Shown here piece by piece: positions 44,173-53,328 of a stretch of DNA of 64,000 bases (its first letter is position 1; every line of letters begins with the position of its first letter). Source of the stretch: Pandoraea pneumonica (lineage in GTDB: Bacteria; Pseudomonadota; Gammaproteobacteria; Burkholderiales; Burkholderiaceae); assembly GCF_902459645.1 (NCBI RefSeq), contig NZ_CABPSK010000003.1, positions 310,001 through 374,000 of the forward strand. The letters are read 5' to 3'. The position numbers were made by a program, and so were the translations under genes. The notes beneath the pieces are model-generated. The model ran no database searches. It was given only the letters and a program-made list of their open reading frames with translations, and was not told the DNA's origin.

Positions 44173-44642
44173 CGGCCAGGCACGGTTCGCGCGAGTGACA
44201 GGTTGGTCTGACCGGTCATTCGCGCGACGCCTTCCACACTTCAAAGCCAAAAACGCAGCAGCCCTAAAGTTTTTCTGCGCTTTTGCCGTTAAGCCGAGGG
44301 GATCCACGCTGCTTGCTCTGCAAAGTGTGAATTCGACAGCGTTTTAATGAATCGCGGTGACTTGCTGGCAACGAATACGCTAGAATCGCCGCCATATGGG
44401 GTCACGCGCGCCGCGAGACAGCGGCGGGAATCGATGGCCATCTTCATAGCGCACGGCCATGACCGGCGCGCACCGTTTAGACGTATCGCTGCAATGACTT
44501 CACGCGCAATGGGGATGCACGTGGCACGGGCTCCGGCGACGCCGCCTGCGGCCTGTTGCACTCAGGCAGACGCTCGCCGAGCCATGACGGGCTCGCGTGA
44601 CGACTGGCATCGCGCCGTCGCAGTGGCCGGGAGCCTGTCACG
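44173..44642. other. 470-base gap with a weak terminator and a promoter
   Basis: After egtD, a weak hairpin (CGCAG / CTGCG, 44254-44279, flanked by A and T runs) may end that operon. An open frame from about 44347 ends in ATGA overlap with the next gene, but its third-position composition is poorer than that of neighbours and I do not accept it as a gene. Confidence 0.45.
44358..44386 (+). promoter_or_regulatory. Candidate promoter of the unknown 277-residue gene
   Basis: TGACTT (44358-44363), a 17-base spacer and TAGAAT (44381-44386) form a plausible sigma-70 promoter. It would leave a long leader of about 250 bases before the start at 44643. Confidence 0.4.
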
Positions 44643-45476
44643 ATGAGCCGTATCTCACTCACCCTGTCCGACACCGCACTTGCGGACCTGCAAAAAGACT
44701 TCGACGCGTTCGTGCGTATCTCCGCCGCCGTCGATCGTCACTTCACGCCCCCGCCTTTCGACGACTTTCTGCGCGCACGCCTGCTCGACAGCACCGTCCC
44801 GCTCACCGAAGCCGCCGTCGCGCAATTGCTCGCGGGCGGTCACTACGCGTGGGCCAAGCGCACGTTCGACAAGCAGTTTCCCGACGTCGTCTCGATCATC
44901 CTGAATCAGGCGCGCCAGCACGGCTTTTACTTCGTGTCGCGCCCGGAATGGACGCGCGAAGATATGTCGCGTCAAGCCAGCCGCTGGGCCGAAGGCATCG
45001 TGCGCGAAGCGAAGGGCGAAGAGCGCATCGTGGAGTCGCTCGCGGGGCAGATCGTGACCTCGGCACAAGACCTCCGCACGCTGGAAGCGACGTTGCAGAC
45101 GCCCGCGTGGCGCGCAGCATCGGTACTGCGCGAGCGGGTATTCGACGCCAAACGCGCCGTGGAAACCGCCCGCACCTTGCAGGCGAGAGAAAAGCTGGGG
45201 GAGTTGCGCGCACTGCTCGACCTCGCCGTGATCTACGGGTCGGTCGGGCATCAGGAAGCGGATCAGATTCTCGAATACCTGCGTGTGCTGCGTCCGGAGA
45301 TTTTCAACGACGACCCCACCGTGTTCGAGCGGCTCGCCGCATGGTTGCGTCGCTTGCTCACGCCTTCCGCACCGCGTCCGGCCATCAACGACGCACCGCC
45401 TGCCGCCGCGTCAGGCTTGTCACACGATCAGACATCGAAGAACGCCGACAGCTTGCAGTCGCCGCTGACGCGTTGA
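44643..45476 (+). CDS. Hypothetical protein, 277 residues
   Basis: I do not recognise a family. The protein is soluble, largely helical, with no signal peptide, Cys motif or nucleotide-binding loop. Residues 1-160 alternate charged helices (TEAAVAQLLAGGHYAWAKRTFDKQF); residues 160-235 look like an extended helical hairpin. A Pro/Ala/Ser-rich tail follows. The stop codon lies within a run of six 8-bp tandem repeats, so the C-terminus may vary between strains. Codon use is normal for the region. Confidence 0.7.
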   Translation: MSRISLTLSDTALADLQKDFDAFVRISAAVDRHFTPPPFDDFLRARLLDSTVPLTEAAVAQLLAGGHYAWAKRTFDKQFPDVVSIILNQARQHGFYFVSRPEWTREDMSRQASRWAEGIVREAKGEERIVESLAGQIVTSAQDLRTLEATLQTPAWRAASVLRERVFDAKRAVETARTLQAREKLGELRALLDLAVIYGSVGHQEADQILEYLRVLRPEIFNDDPTVFERLAAWLRRLLTPSAPRPAINDAPPAAASGLSHDQTSKNADSLQSPLTR

Positions 45477-45511
45477 TGTGCTGATGTGCTGACGCGCTGA
45501 TGTGCCGACAC
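45464..45511. repeat. Six tandem 8-bp repeats across a stop codon
   Basis: Units are GCTGACGC, GTTGATGT, GCTGATGT, GCTGACGC, GCTGATGT and GCCGACAC. The period is exact. The stop codon of the 277-residue gene (45474-45476) is in unit 2. Confidence 0.8.
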
Positions 45512-45570
45512 AGTAACGTGTCGCTTCGCACGCGCATCGACGCGCGCTGATACGCGGCGTCTCCCTCGCA

Positions 45571-46464
45571 TCAACGGTTGAAAATCAGCGCCACCCCAGC
45601 GCTCGCAATCAACGCGCCTACCCACGCACCGGCTGCCGGACGCTGACGCGTACGAATCCACAGCAGCGGCAGCACCATCACCGGCGTGGTAGCCGAGAGC
45701 GTGGCGATCACCCCCGTATTGCCATGCCCCATGCCGTAGAGCAGCAACGTCATGCCCACGGCCACGCCCACAAAGCCAGACAACGCCGTCAGCGCCAGCG
45801 TGCCCGGCGTGAACGCGGCGAAGATGCTCCGCCCGCGCCGCGCGGCAAGTATGGTCAGCCCGAGCGCCGACACCCCCACGCGCACCGCCGATGCCCCCAC
45901 CGGATCGACACCGGCCGCCATCACCGGCTTGGCGATGAGCGTACCGATCGAGTGACACAGCGCCGCCGTCAGGCCAATCGCCACGCCCACGCGCACGTCG
46001 CCGCGCACCGATTCCCAGTGATGGGCATCTTCCCGGCGGCCACCGAAAGCGATAGCTAACGCCACCCCCGCCGTCACCAGCGCAACGCCGACGATGGCAC
46101 GCCAGCCGAGCGCCTCGCCCAGCCAGAAGTAGCCAAGCATGGCCGTCATCGGCGCATTGGTTGCAAAGATGATGGAGTTACGGCGCGGCCCGAGACGGCC
46201 GAGCGAGGTGTAGAGAATGGTGTCGCCCACCAGAATGCCGATCAGCCCCGAGGCGCATAGCCGCAGCCATTGTTCGGGCGTGAGCGACGGCCAGCCACGC
46301 AACACCGCCAGCGCGAAGAGCAGCATCGCGAAGACGAGCAGCATGCGGGCGTAGTTGAACGGGAAGGAACCGGCCTGACGAACAGGCGTGATGGCGATCA
46401 TGCCGCTGCAAGCCCAGCAAAGGGCGGCACCGAGGGCGGCGAGGTAGGCGAGTTGGGTTGTCAT
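45571..46464 (-). CDS. DMT-superfamily EamA-type exporter
   Basis: This 297-residue inner-membrane protein has ten hydrophobic helices in two EamA halves (LAYLAALGAALCWACSGMIAI; GVAIGLTAALCHSIGTLIA) and the usual final helix GAWVGALIASAGVALIF. The substrate is unknown; members export metabolites or amino acids. I chose ATG 46464. It lies downstream of the peptide/342-residue gene pair on the same strand, with a 185-base pyrimidine-rich gap (46465-46649), so cotranscription is possible but unproven. Confidence 0.88.
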   Translation of the reverse strand: MTTQLAYLAALGAALCWACSGMIAITPVRQAGSFPFNYARMLLVFAMLLFALAVLRGWPSLTPEQWLRLCASGLIGILVGDTILYTSLGRLGPRRNSIIFATNAPMTAMLGYFWLGEALGWRAIVGVALVTAGVALAIAFGGRREDAHHWESVRGDVRVGVAIGLTAALCHSIGTLIAKPVMAAGVDPVGASAVRVGVSALGLTILAARRGRSIFAAFTPGTLALTALSGFVGVAVGMTLLLYGMGHGNTGVIATLSATTPVMVLPLLWIRTRQRPAAGAWVGALIASAGVALIFNR

Positions 46465-46649
46465 GGTCAGGGGGCGGACGGCGCGAAGTCGCAACCGCCC
46501 CCCGCCGTTGGGACGCCATTATACGAGCCGCGCGCCCCATCCGGGTGCATCTTCTCGTTGTCTTATTGCCCCTTCCGTCTCGCTCCTTCCCCCCCACGCG
46601 TTCTCGGCCCTTCCCCCTTCCCCGCGTCGCTCGATCGGACTTTGCAGGC

Positions 46650-47678
46650 TTACATATCCTCGTCGAGCCGATACAACGCATCGAACATCGCGCGATAGGC
46701 CGCCGCGACACCCGAGGCACCGCGCAGCATGCGCAAGCGCGCGGCGGCATCCGGCGGCCCAGCCTCCTGCACCCAGAGCGACAACAGCGGCGTGCCGCCA
46801 CACACACTGGCGTCGTGACGCGCATGCGCACACACCGCCGCAAACCCCTCCGCGGCCGACGGGTAGCGTTGCGAGAGCGCCTCGAACTGCGCTTCGATCT
46901 CGCTCACCGCCCGCGCCGCAGCCGGGGCCTGACAGAGTGCACAACAGCCGACGTAGCTCGGCATGTCCCCCGCCGCTTCGATAATGAAGTCGACCAACGC
47001 GTGTGTCGCGTCGAACGCGCCGCTATCGAGGAACGTGCGGGCAGCCGCGCCGCAGCGCAGCAATCCGGCAGCCAGCATCGTCGCCTGCCCGCGCTGCTCG
47101 CGGTATTGGCGCAACAGCATCGGCCGCAAGACCGGGTCGGTACAACGTTCGACGGCGATCCTGTTATGCACGTCGGCACCCGCCGCACGGTGGTAAAGCT
47201 GCGCGAGAAACGCGAGCACTTGAATGTCGCTCGACTCTCTGGCGAGAAAGCGCGCCCAGAATGGCGTCGAGAAAATGCCGCGCATCCACGTGTCGCAAAT
47301 GCTCCCGAATGCGGGCACGATATCGGGCTGCGTCGCGGGCAACACACTGACGAGCCCCTCGTCGACAAGCCTCGCGAGCCAGCCGCTGGGCGCCGGTGCC
47401 GACGCCAGCAACACACCGTGCCTCACGCGCTCCAGCCATGTCGGCACCTCAGGTGTCACACCGTGCAATGTGCACGACACCTCGTGCGACGCCACCGTGA
47501 CGACATCCCCCGCACAAGACCACTCCGCGTGCGGCGAGACGATGACCCACACGGCCCCGCCGGGCCTGTCGGTCTCTGCATGGGGATGGGGATGGGTATT
47601 GGTATTGGCATCGGCAAGTTGGCGAGACTCGTCGAGCGGGCGCGGCACCGAATTGGGCATGACTGGCACCGCACTCAT
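46650..47678 (-). CDS. Unrecognised protein: possible PqqD-like region plus haem-oxygenase-like helical domain
   Basis: This 342-residue protein starts at an ATG overlapping the stop of the 81-residue gene (ATGA). A low-complexity stretch (residues 23-34, NT/HP repeats) comes first. Residues ~43-115 (WVIVSPHAEWSCAGDVVTVA ... WLARLVDEGLVSVL) have the beta-strand then helix-wing pattern of PqqD-like or winged domains. Residues ~125-342 are all helical with His/Asp/Cys clusters (GCCALCQ 244-250; HARHD 285-289), which recalls the haem-oxygenase/TenA/PqqC fold. Both domain readings are inferences and need profile searches. No membrane segment is seen. Confidence 0.55.
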   Translation of the reverse strand: MSAVPVMPNSVPRPLDESRQLADANTNTHPHPHAETDRPGGAVWVIVSPHAEWSCAGDVVTVASHEVSCTLHGVTPEVPTWLERVRHGVLLASAPAPSGWLARLVDEGLVSVLPATQPDIVPAFGSICDTWMRGIFSTPFWARFLARESSDIQVLAFLAQLYHRAAGADVHNRIAVERCTDPVLRPMLLRQYREQRGQATMLAAGLLRCGAAARTFLDSGAFDATHALVDFIIEAAGDMPSYVGCCALCQAPAAARAVSEIEAQFEALSQRYPSAAEGFAAVCAHARHDASVCGGTPLLSLWVQEAGPPDAAARLRMLRGASGVAAAYRAMFDALYRLDEDM

Positions 47679-47920
47679 CGGACGATCGCGCCAAGCAACA
47701 GCACCTCGGCACCGGTCACGACACGCACCACGTCGATGCGCAGACCGGCGAAGCCGCTGTCGGGCGACGTCATCGGGGTCTGACGCGTGCCGCCCGACAC
47801 ACTGCGTTGTGCGTTGCGAGATTTGGGAGGGATGGCAGAAGTGAAAGCCTGCGATGCCGAGGGTGGTGCTGGCGTCACGGGCACGAAGGGAAAGGGTAGC
47901 GGCGAGGCGTTGGTCGGCAT
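47675..47920 (-). CDS. Small 81-residue protein, translationally coupled to the 342-residue gene
   Basis: The ATG at 47920 has an excellent AGGAG site six bases upstream. Its TGA overlaps the next start codon. The N-terminal part is Pro/Ser/Ala-rich (PTNASPLPFPFVPVTP); the middle is Ser/Thr/Arg-rich; the C-terminus is hydrophobic (LRIDVVRVVTGAEVLLLGAIVR). There is no Cys and no signal peptide. I cannot assign a family. Size, coupling and the partner's domains make a peptide substrate of a maturation enzyme conceivable, but this is speculation. Confidence 0.6.
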   Translation of the reverse strand: MPTNASPLPFPFVPVTPAPPSASQAFTSAIPPKSRNAQRSVSGGTRQTPMTSPDSGFAGLRIDVVRVVTGAEVLLLGAIVR

Positions 47921-48303
47921 GTCGGCTCCTGTCGAATCCTGCGAGCAAACGCTAACCTTAGGAAAACGCGAGGGTTTCGTGATTGGGGCAATGCTCTAGG
48001 AAAATTCCCAACGAGTGCCACGCCGCTGCCATGCGCCATACCCGGCTTTTGCGCGCACACCACCGCCCTGAATGGCTGCCGCGCGGGCACCCGTCGTCGC
48101 GCGTTGCGCCCGTCAGGTCACTGAAGGCGTTACGCGCAAGCGTCACGAATATCCGTCGGCTGAGTGGCACTTTCGGAAACCGCCCAAGAACCTGTTGGGA
48201 GAATCCGAAGCCACCTCGCACTTCTGCGCCCTGTCGCGATGGCGGCAACTGCACAGGTACAATCGTCTGGCTACGATATGTCGCCACACGAGGAGTTACG
48301 CTC
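47921..48303. other. Divergent intergenic region
   Basis: 383 bases between the 81-residue gene and the nitrate-reductase-associated gene. GAGGAG just before 48304 is the only firm signal. I see no FNR-type or other palindromic operator and no supported gene; open frames through it lack good composition or start sites. Confidence 0.4.
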
Positions 48304-48780
48304 ATGCATCTCTACCAGCGTCTGCCGATCTTTGTCTTCGAGATCGAAGCCTGCGAAGACCTGAAGTTCATCACGATGGCGATTCGCTTCAATCTGGATC
48401 GCAACGGACAACACTTGTCGCTGGCCGATTGGCAGCGCCTGCCGTATGAGGCGCGCGAGACGCTGGCGTCCTGCGCGCCGGGCGATGAGGATTTTGCGGC
48501 GCGTCTGGATGAGATTGCCGAACAGCATCTGGGCCAGCCGGTCGAGCGCAGCATCGACGCTGCGCCGACGGCGTGGCAAGACGGTAACGCCCTGCCGCCG
48601 GGCTTACTCAAGCAATGTGAACTGGCCGACCTGCTGCCGCCCGACGTGGGCGACTGGGGCACGCTCACGCCGTTTCGCCGCTACGTGCTGACCAAACTCT
48701 CGCGGCGCGACACGCTCAACCACTGCTTCGTGCCCGCCATGCTGGAGTTCGGTCTGGCGCAAACGCAAGCAGAGCTCTGA
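48304..48780 (+). CDS. Nitrate-reductase-associated protein family member
   Basis: This 158-residue protein begins MHLYQRLPIFVFEIEACEDL. IFVFEIE, FITMAIRFNLDRNGQHLSLADWQRLP and the C-terminal FRRYVLTKLSRRD match the small family found near nitrate assimilation genes in cyanobacteria and proteobacteria. No nitrate reductase gene is in the window, so the name says little about its job here. The start at 48304 has GAGGAG upstream. Confidence 0.8.
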   Translation: MHLYQRLPIFVFEIEACEDLKFITMAIRFNLDRNGQHLSLADWQRLPYEARETLASCAPGDEDFAARLDEIAEQHLGQPVERSIDAAPTAWQDGNALPPGLLKQCELADLLPPDVGDWGTLTPFRRYVLTKLSRRDTLNHCFVPAMLEFGLAQTQAEL

Positions 48781-48813
48781 GGCCAGCCCCCCCTCCGCCG
48801 CCCTCGCCTATCA

Positions 48814-50454
48814 TCAGGTCACCGGTGCGGGGTTGAACAGCACGAGTGCGTTGTGCAACTCCCACCGCTCGGCCCACGTCTTTTCGCCGCTCGCCACCGC
48901 GAGCATCAAGTGGAAGAGTTGCCAGCCCACGTCTTCGATAGTGGCCTCTCCCGTGGCGATCCGCCCCGCGTCGACGTCCATCAGATCGTGCCAACGGCGC
49001 GCGAGATCGCTGCGTGTCGCGACTTTGATCACCGGCACTTCGGCCAAACCATACGGTGTGCCGCGCCCGGTCGTGAACACATGCAGATTGATACCGGCCG
49101 CGAGTTGCAGCGTGCCGCAAATGAAATCGCTGGCAGGGGTCGCCGCATAGATGAGCCCGCGCTGGCGTGACCGGTCGAGCTTGTCGCCCGGCGACACCAC
49201 GCCGTGAATCGGCCCGCTGCCTGACTTCACGATCGATCCCATCGCCTTTTCGACGATGTTCGACAAACCGCCTTTCTTGTTGCCCGGCGTCGTGTTCGCA
49301 CTGCGATCGACGCGCCCGCGCTCCAGGTAGGCGTCGTACCACGCCATCTCCTTGATCATGGCTTGCGCCACTTCGGGCGTGGCCGCGCGCGAGGTCAACT
49401 GATCGATGCCGTCGCGCACTTCCGTCACTTCCGAAAACATGACTGTCGCGCCGGTGCGTACCAGCAAGTCCGTGGCGAAGCCGACAGCCGGATTCGCGGT
49501 CACGCCCGAGAACGCGTCGCTGCCGCCGCACTGCACGCCGACCACCAGTTCCGACGCGGGCACCGTCTCTCGCCGACGGGCATTTAGGCGCTGCAAGTGC
49601 ACTTCCGCCGTCGCGAGAATCGAATCGATCATCGACAGAAAGCCGACATGCGCCTCGTCTTGCAGGCAAACCGTGTCGGGTTTGCCGTCGGCGTTCGCGC
49701 TGCCGATGGGGATACTGCCCGCCGGGAGCAGCCGCTCCGGCTGAAGCTTCTCGCACCCCAAACTCACCACCATCACTTCGCCGCCGAAGTTCGGATTCGT
49801 CGCGATGTTACGCAGCGTGCGGATGGGGACGATCGCATCGGGCGCATCGATGGCGACCCCGCAGCCGTACGTATGCTCCAGACCGACAACGTCGTCGACA
49901 TTCGGATACTTGGGCAGCAGCTTCTCTTTGATGCGCTTCACGGCAAACTCGACCACGCCCGCCACACACTGCACGGTCGTCGTGATCGCCAGAATGTTGC
50001 GCGTGCCGACTGAGCCGTCGGCATTCCGATAGCCCTGAAACGTGAACCCTTCGAGCGGTGGCAATTCGGCCGGCACGCGCGTTGCGATCGGCAGCCGGTC
50101 GAGCGACGGCGCTTCCGGCATATGCAGATTGCGCTCGTTGACCCAACTGCCCGCAGGCAATGCGCGCGCCGCGTAGCCGATGACCACGCCGTAGCGAATC
50201 ACCGGCGCGTCCTGCGCGAGATCGACAAGGGCGACCTTATGGCCCTGCGGCACCGCATCGACCAGCACCAGACCGTCGGCAAAACGACTGCCCGCAGGCA
50301 AGCCGCCGTCGTTCACCACGATGGCAACGTTATCTGCGGGTTGCATGCGGATGTAGCGCGGCAAAGCCGACGACTTGTTGGAAATATCCGACACACCGGC
50401 GGCGGTGTCCTGATGTGCATCGCTTGCGCGGCGCGTGTCCTGTGTTGAAGACAT
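48814..50454 (-). CDS. garD: Galactarate dehydratase
   Basis: GarD dehydrates D-galactarate to 5-dehydro-4-deoxy-D-glucarate. This 546-residue protein is of the UxaA/GarD family: an N-terminal SAF-like domain (residues ~35-115), then [43 protein letters not shown] and [20 protein letters not shown], with Cys/His residues likely to bind Fe2+. It is divergent from the dehydratase that uses its product, confirming the pathway. Confidence 0.93.
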   Translation of the reverse strand: MSSTQDTRRASDAHQDTAAGVSDISNKSSALPRYIRMQPADNVAIVVNDGGLPAGSRFADGLVLVDAVPQGHKVALVDLAQDAPVIRYGVVIGYAARALPAGSWVNERNLHMPEAPSLDRLPIATRVPAELPPLEGFTFQGYRNADGSVGTRNILAITTTVQCVAGVVEFAVKRIKEKLLPKYPNVDDVVGLEHTYGCGVAIDAPDAIVPIRTLRNIATNPNFGGEVMVVSLGCEKLQPERLLPAGSIPIGSANADGKPDTVCLQDEAHVGFLSMIDSILATAEVHLQRLNARRRETVPASELVVGVQCGGSDAFSGVTANPAVGFATDLLVRTGATVMFSEVTEVRDGIDQLTSRAATPEVAQAMIKEMAWYDAYLERGRVDRSANTTPGNKKGGLSNIVEKAMGSIVKSGSGPIHGVVSPGDKLDRSRQRGLIYAATPASDFICGTLQLAAGINLHVFTTGRGTPYGLAEVPVIKVATRSDLARRWHDLMDVDAGRIATGEATIEDVGWQLFHLMLAVASGEKTWAERWELHNALVLFNPAPVT

Positions 50455-50524
50455 CTTGCGTCCCTCTCCTCCTGCTGACTTGATCCCATCCGGCGTCGTT
50501 GACGTTAGCTCAACCCGCCGTCAC

Positions 50525-50542
50525 TTATGCGTCATCATACAT
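50525..50542 (-). promoter_or_regulatory. Candidate regulator site on the garD side
   Basis: On the minus strand the site reads ATGTATGATGACGCATAA. It shares the GATGAC core and ATAA end with a plus-strand site at 50659, each oriented towards its own gene. It is about 71 bases upstream of garD. Confidence 0.5.
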
Positions 50543-50657
50543 CTAGACGCTTTCTGCGCGTACGCTTTCGCGGTCACACCCATATACCGATAAGCCCTTT
50601 CCGGGTTTATCCCAACTGCCATTCCGGCAGCCGCCCTCTTGCTCGTCCGAATGACAT

Positions 50658-50677
50658 GTTATACGATGACATATAAC
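50658..50677 (+). promoter_or_regulatory. Candidate regulator site on the kdgD side
   Basis: GTTATA and TATAAC form a perfect 6-bp inverted repeat around CGATGACA, about 74 bases upstream of the dehydratase start. The core TTATACGATGACATATAA matches 13 of 18 positions of the garD-side site. A GntR-family sugar-acid regulator encoded elsewhere is the likely binder. Confidence 0.55.
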
Positions 50678-50750
50678 TAAGCGCCGGACGCTAGTTGAGC
50701 GATCCCTTTTTTATTGAATCCGGCCCTGCGGGCCGACAGGAACTGCCGAA

Positions 50751-51662
50751 ATGACCGCACCCCAAGAACTCAAACAGATCGTCTCCGACGGCTTGTTGTC
50801 TTTCCCCGTGACCGATTTCGACGCGAATGGAGACTTCAACGCGCGCGCTTACGCGGCTCGCCTGGAATGGTTGGCGCCGTTCGGTGCGACGGCCCTGTTT
50901 GCAGCCGGCGGCACGGGCGAATTCTTCTCGCTCACGCCGCAGGACTACAGCGCCGTGATCAAGACCGCCGTCGATACCTGCGCAGGCAAGGTGCCGATTC
51001 TGGCCGGTGCCGGTGGCCCGACACGCATGGCCATTCAGTACGCACAAGAAGCCGAACGCCTCGGCGCCAAGGGCGTGCTGCTCATGCCGCACTACCTGAC
51101 GGAAGCCAGCCTCGACGGTATCGCCGCGCACGTCGAACAGGTCTGCAAGGCCGTGAACATCGGCGTGATCGTCTACAACCGCGCCAACTCCAAGCTGAGC
51201 GCCGACGAACTGGAGCGACTCGCCGACAAGTGCCCCAACCTGATCGGCTTCAAGGACGGCGTGGGCGACATCGAGCGCATGGTGCAAATACGCCGCCGTC
51301 TGGGCGAGCGCTTCTCGTATCTGGGTGGCCTGCCCACGGCCGAGGTCTATGCCGCAGCGTACCGCGCACTGGGCGTGCCGGTGTACTCGTCGGCCGTCTT
51401 CAATTTCATCCCGAAGACCGCCATGCAGTTCTACCGTGCCGTGTGCGAGGACGATCAAGCCACGATGGGCCGTCTGCTCGACACGTTCTTCCTGCCGTAT
51501 CTCGAAATTCGCAATCGCCGCGCCGGGTATGCCGTGAGCATTGTGAAAGCGGGCGCGAAGCTCGTCGGCCACGACGCCGGTCCGGTGCGCGCGCCGCTGA
51601 CCGACTTGCTGCCGCAGGAACTCGAAGCGCTCGACGCGCTGATCAAGAAGGTCGAAGGCTAA
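50751..51662 (+). CDS. kdgD: 5-dehydro-4-deoxyglucarate dehydratase
   Basis: This 303-residue member of the DapA/NAL family decarboxylates and dehydrates 5-dehydro-4-deoxyglucarate to 2,5-dioxopentanoate. The Schiff-base lysine is in [11 protein letters not shown], with Tyr in VIVYNRANS and the GGTGEFFSL phosphate-loop equivalent. It is the first gene of a two-gene unit: the aldehyde dehydrogenase for its product starts 10 bases downstream. Confidence 0.94.
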   Translation: MTAPQELKQIVSDGLLSFPVTDFDANGDFNARAYAARLEWLAPFGATALFAAGGTGEFFSLTPQDYSAVIKTAVDTCAGKVPILAGAGGPTRMAIQYAQEAERLGAKGVLLMPHYLTEASLDGIAAHVEQVCKAVNIGVIVYNRANSKLSADELERLADKCPNLIGFKDGVGDIERMVQIRRRLGERFSYLGGLPTAEVYAAAYRALGVPVYSSAVFNFIPKTAMQFYRAVCEDDQATMGRLLDTFFLPYLEIRNRRAGYAVSIVKAGAKLVGHDAGPVRAPLTDLLPQELEALDALIKKVEG

Positions 51663-51672
51663 GGAGCCCCGC

Positions 51673-53247
51673 ATGCAGATCACCGGTGAGATGTTGATTG
51701 GCCGCGCCGATGTGCGCGGCAGCGCGGGCACGCTCGACGCGTTCGATCCGTCGCGTGGCGAGCGTCTTGCGCCCGCGTTCGGCGCGGGCACCCCGCAAGA
51801 CGTCGACCGGGCCTGCGAACTGGCCCGTGCGGCGTTCGACCCGTTCCGTGCGCTGCCGCTTGCGAAGCGTGCCGAATTTCTCGAAGCCGTCGCGCAAGCC
51901 ATTCTCGATCTGGGCGATGCCCTCATCGAACGCGCCCATGCGGAAAGCGGCCTGCCTGTCGCGCGTTTGCAAGGCGAGCGCGGCCGCACGGTCGGGCAGT
52001 TGCGGATGTTTGCGCAAGTGGTGCGCGACGGACACTTTCTCGACGCCACCATCGATCCTGCACAACCGGCACGCCAGCCGCTGCCGCGCAGCGATCTTCG
52101 TCTGACGAAGATCGGCCTGGGCCCCGTGGCGGTGTTCGGTGCGAGCAACTTCCCGTTAGCATTCTCCGTGGCAGGCGGCGACACGGCGTCGGCGTTTGCG
52201 GCGGGATGTCCGGTCGTGGTGAAAGCGCACTCTGCACATCTGGGCACGTCGGAGTTGGTCGCACGCGCGGTGCGTTCCGCTGTGCAAAAGCTCGGCTTGC
52301 CCGAGGGCGTCTTTTCGCTGCTCGTGGGTGAGCGTGCAGTGGGCGAAGCGCTGGTGGCGCATCCAGCCATCGCTGCGGTCGGCTTCACCGGCTCGCGCAC
52401 TGGCGGACTCGCATTGCAACGCATCGCGCAAGCCCGCCCGGTGCCGATTCCGGTTTATGCGGAAATGAGCAGCATCAACCCGGTGTACGTATTGCCGGAA
52501 GCGCTCAGCGCGCGCGGCGACGCCATCGCCAAGGGCTTTGCCGATTCGCTCACGATGGGCGTCGGTCAGTTCTGTACGAATCCGGGGCTGGTGCTGGGCA
52601 TTGCGGGCGAGGCGCTCGAGCGTTTCTGCCAAACCGCTGGCGACGCCCTCACGGCGAAGGCCGCGGGCACGATGCTCACGCCGGGCATTCATCAGGCCTA
52701 CGACAAGGGTGTCGCGCGTCTGGCCGACGAAAGCAACGTAGCGCTCGTCGCACGCGGTCAGGCAGGCAGCGGTTGCCAGGGGCAAGCCGCCCTCTTCCGC
52801 ACGACGGCTGCGGCGTTTCTCGCCACACCGGCGTTGCACGACGAAGTGTTTGGTCCGGCGTCCGTCGTCATCGCATGCGAGAGCATCGACGAGATGATCG
52901 CGATTACCGAGCGTCTCGAAGGCCAGCTCACGGCGACGTTGCAACTCGATGCAGGCGATGTGGAAACCGCGCGCCGCCTGTTGCCGAGTCTGGAGCGCCG
53001 CGCTGGCCGCATTCTCGCCAACGGGTTCCCGACCGGCGTCGAAGTGTGTCATGCGATGGTGCACGGCGGCCCGTTCCCGGCCACGTCGAACGCGATGTTC
53101 ACATCCGTGGGCGCCACCGCCATCGATCGCTTCTTGCGCCCGGTCTGCTATCAAGACCTGCCTGATGCGTTGCTGCCGGATGCACTGCGTCAGGACAACC
53201 CGCTCGGTTTGTGGCGTCTGGTCGACGGGGCACTCAAGCAAGCGTAA
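51673..53247 (+). CDS. 2,5-dioxovalerate (alpha-ketoglutaric semialdehyde) dehydrogenase
   Basis: This 524-residue NADP-type aldehyde dehydrogenase oxidises 2,5-dioxopentanoate to 2-oxoglutarate, the last step of aldarate breakdown. The catalytic Cys is in [13 protein letters not shown]. The Rossmann segment FTGSRTGG and the substrate-side [15 protein letters not shown] are present. AAGGAG precedes ATG 51673. Pathway assignment rests on the adjacent kdgD and garD. Confidence 0.92.
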   Translation: MQITGEMLIGRADVRGSAGTLDAFDPSRGERLAPAFGAGTPQDVDRACELARAAFDPFRALPLAKRAEFLEAVAQAILDLGDALIERAHAESGLPVARLQGERGRTVGQLRMFAQVVRDGHFLDATIDPAQPARQPLPRSDLRLTKIGLGPVAVFGASNFPLAFSVAGGDTASAFAAGCPVVVKAHSAHLGTSELVARAVRSAVQKLGLPEGVFSLLVGERAVGEALVAHPAIAAVGFTGSRTGGLALQRIAQARPVPIPVYAEMSSINPVYVLPEALSARGDAIAKGFADSLTMGVGQFCTNPGLVLGIAGEALERFCQTAGDALTAKAAGTMLTPGIHQAYDKGVARLADESNVALVARGQAGSGCQGQAALFRTTAAAFLATPALHDEVFGPASVVIACESIDEMIAITERLEGQLTATLQLDAGDVETARRLLPSLERRAGRILANGFPTGVEVCHAMVHGGPFPATSNAMFTSVGATAIDRFLRPVCYQDLPDALLPDALRQDNPLGLWRLVDGALKQA

Positions 53248-53267
53248 TACCTGCGTAGTGCGTAATT

Positions 53268-53328
53268 CGCGAGGGGCGTCATCGAGAAACGCTGGGAGTT
53301 AAAAGCGTTTCCCGATCCGCCCCTCGCG
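53268..53328. other. Long hairpin between converging genes
   Basis: Outer arms CGCGAGGGGCG / CGCCCCTCGCG (53268-53278, 53318-53328) and inner pairs ATCG / CGAT and AAACGCT / AGCGTTT make a stem of about 22 pairs. There is no T-run on either side. The minus-strand gene ends at 53329, the next base. Confidence 0.75.

Noticed and set aside
44347-44646. Plus-strand frame of 99 codons ending in an ATGA overlap with the unknown 277-residue gene
   Set aside because: The overlap looks like coupling, but third-position composition is weaker than in neighbours, the start overlaps the likely promoter and no family is seen. It could be revived by conservation.
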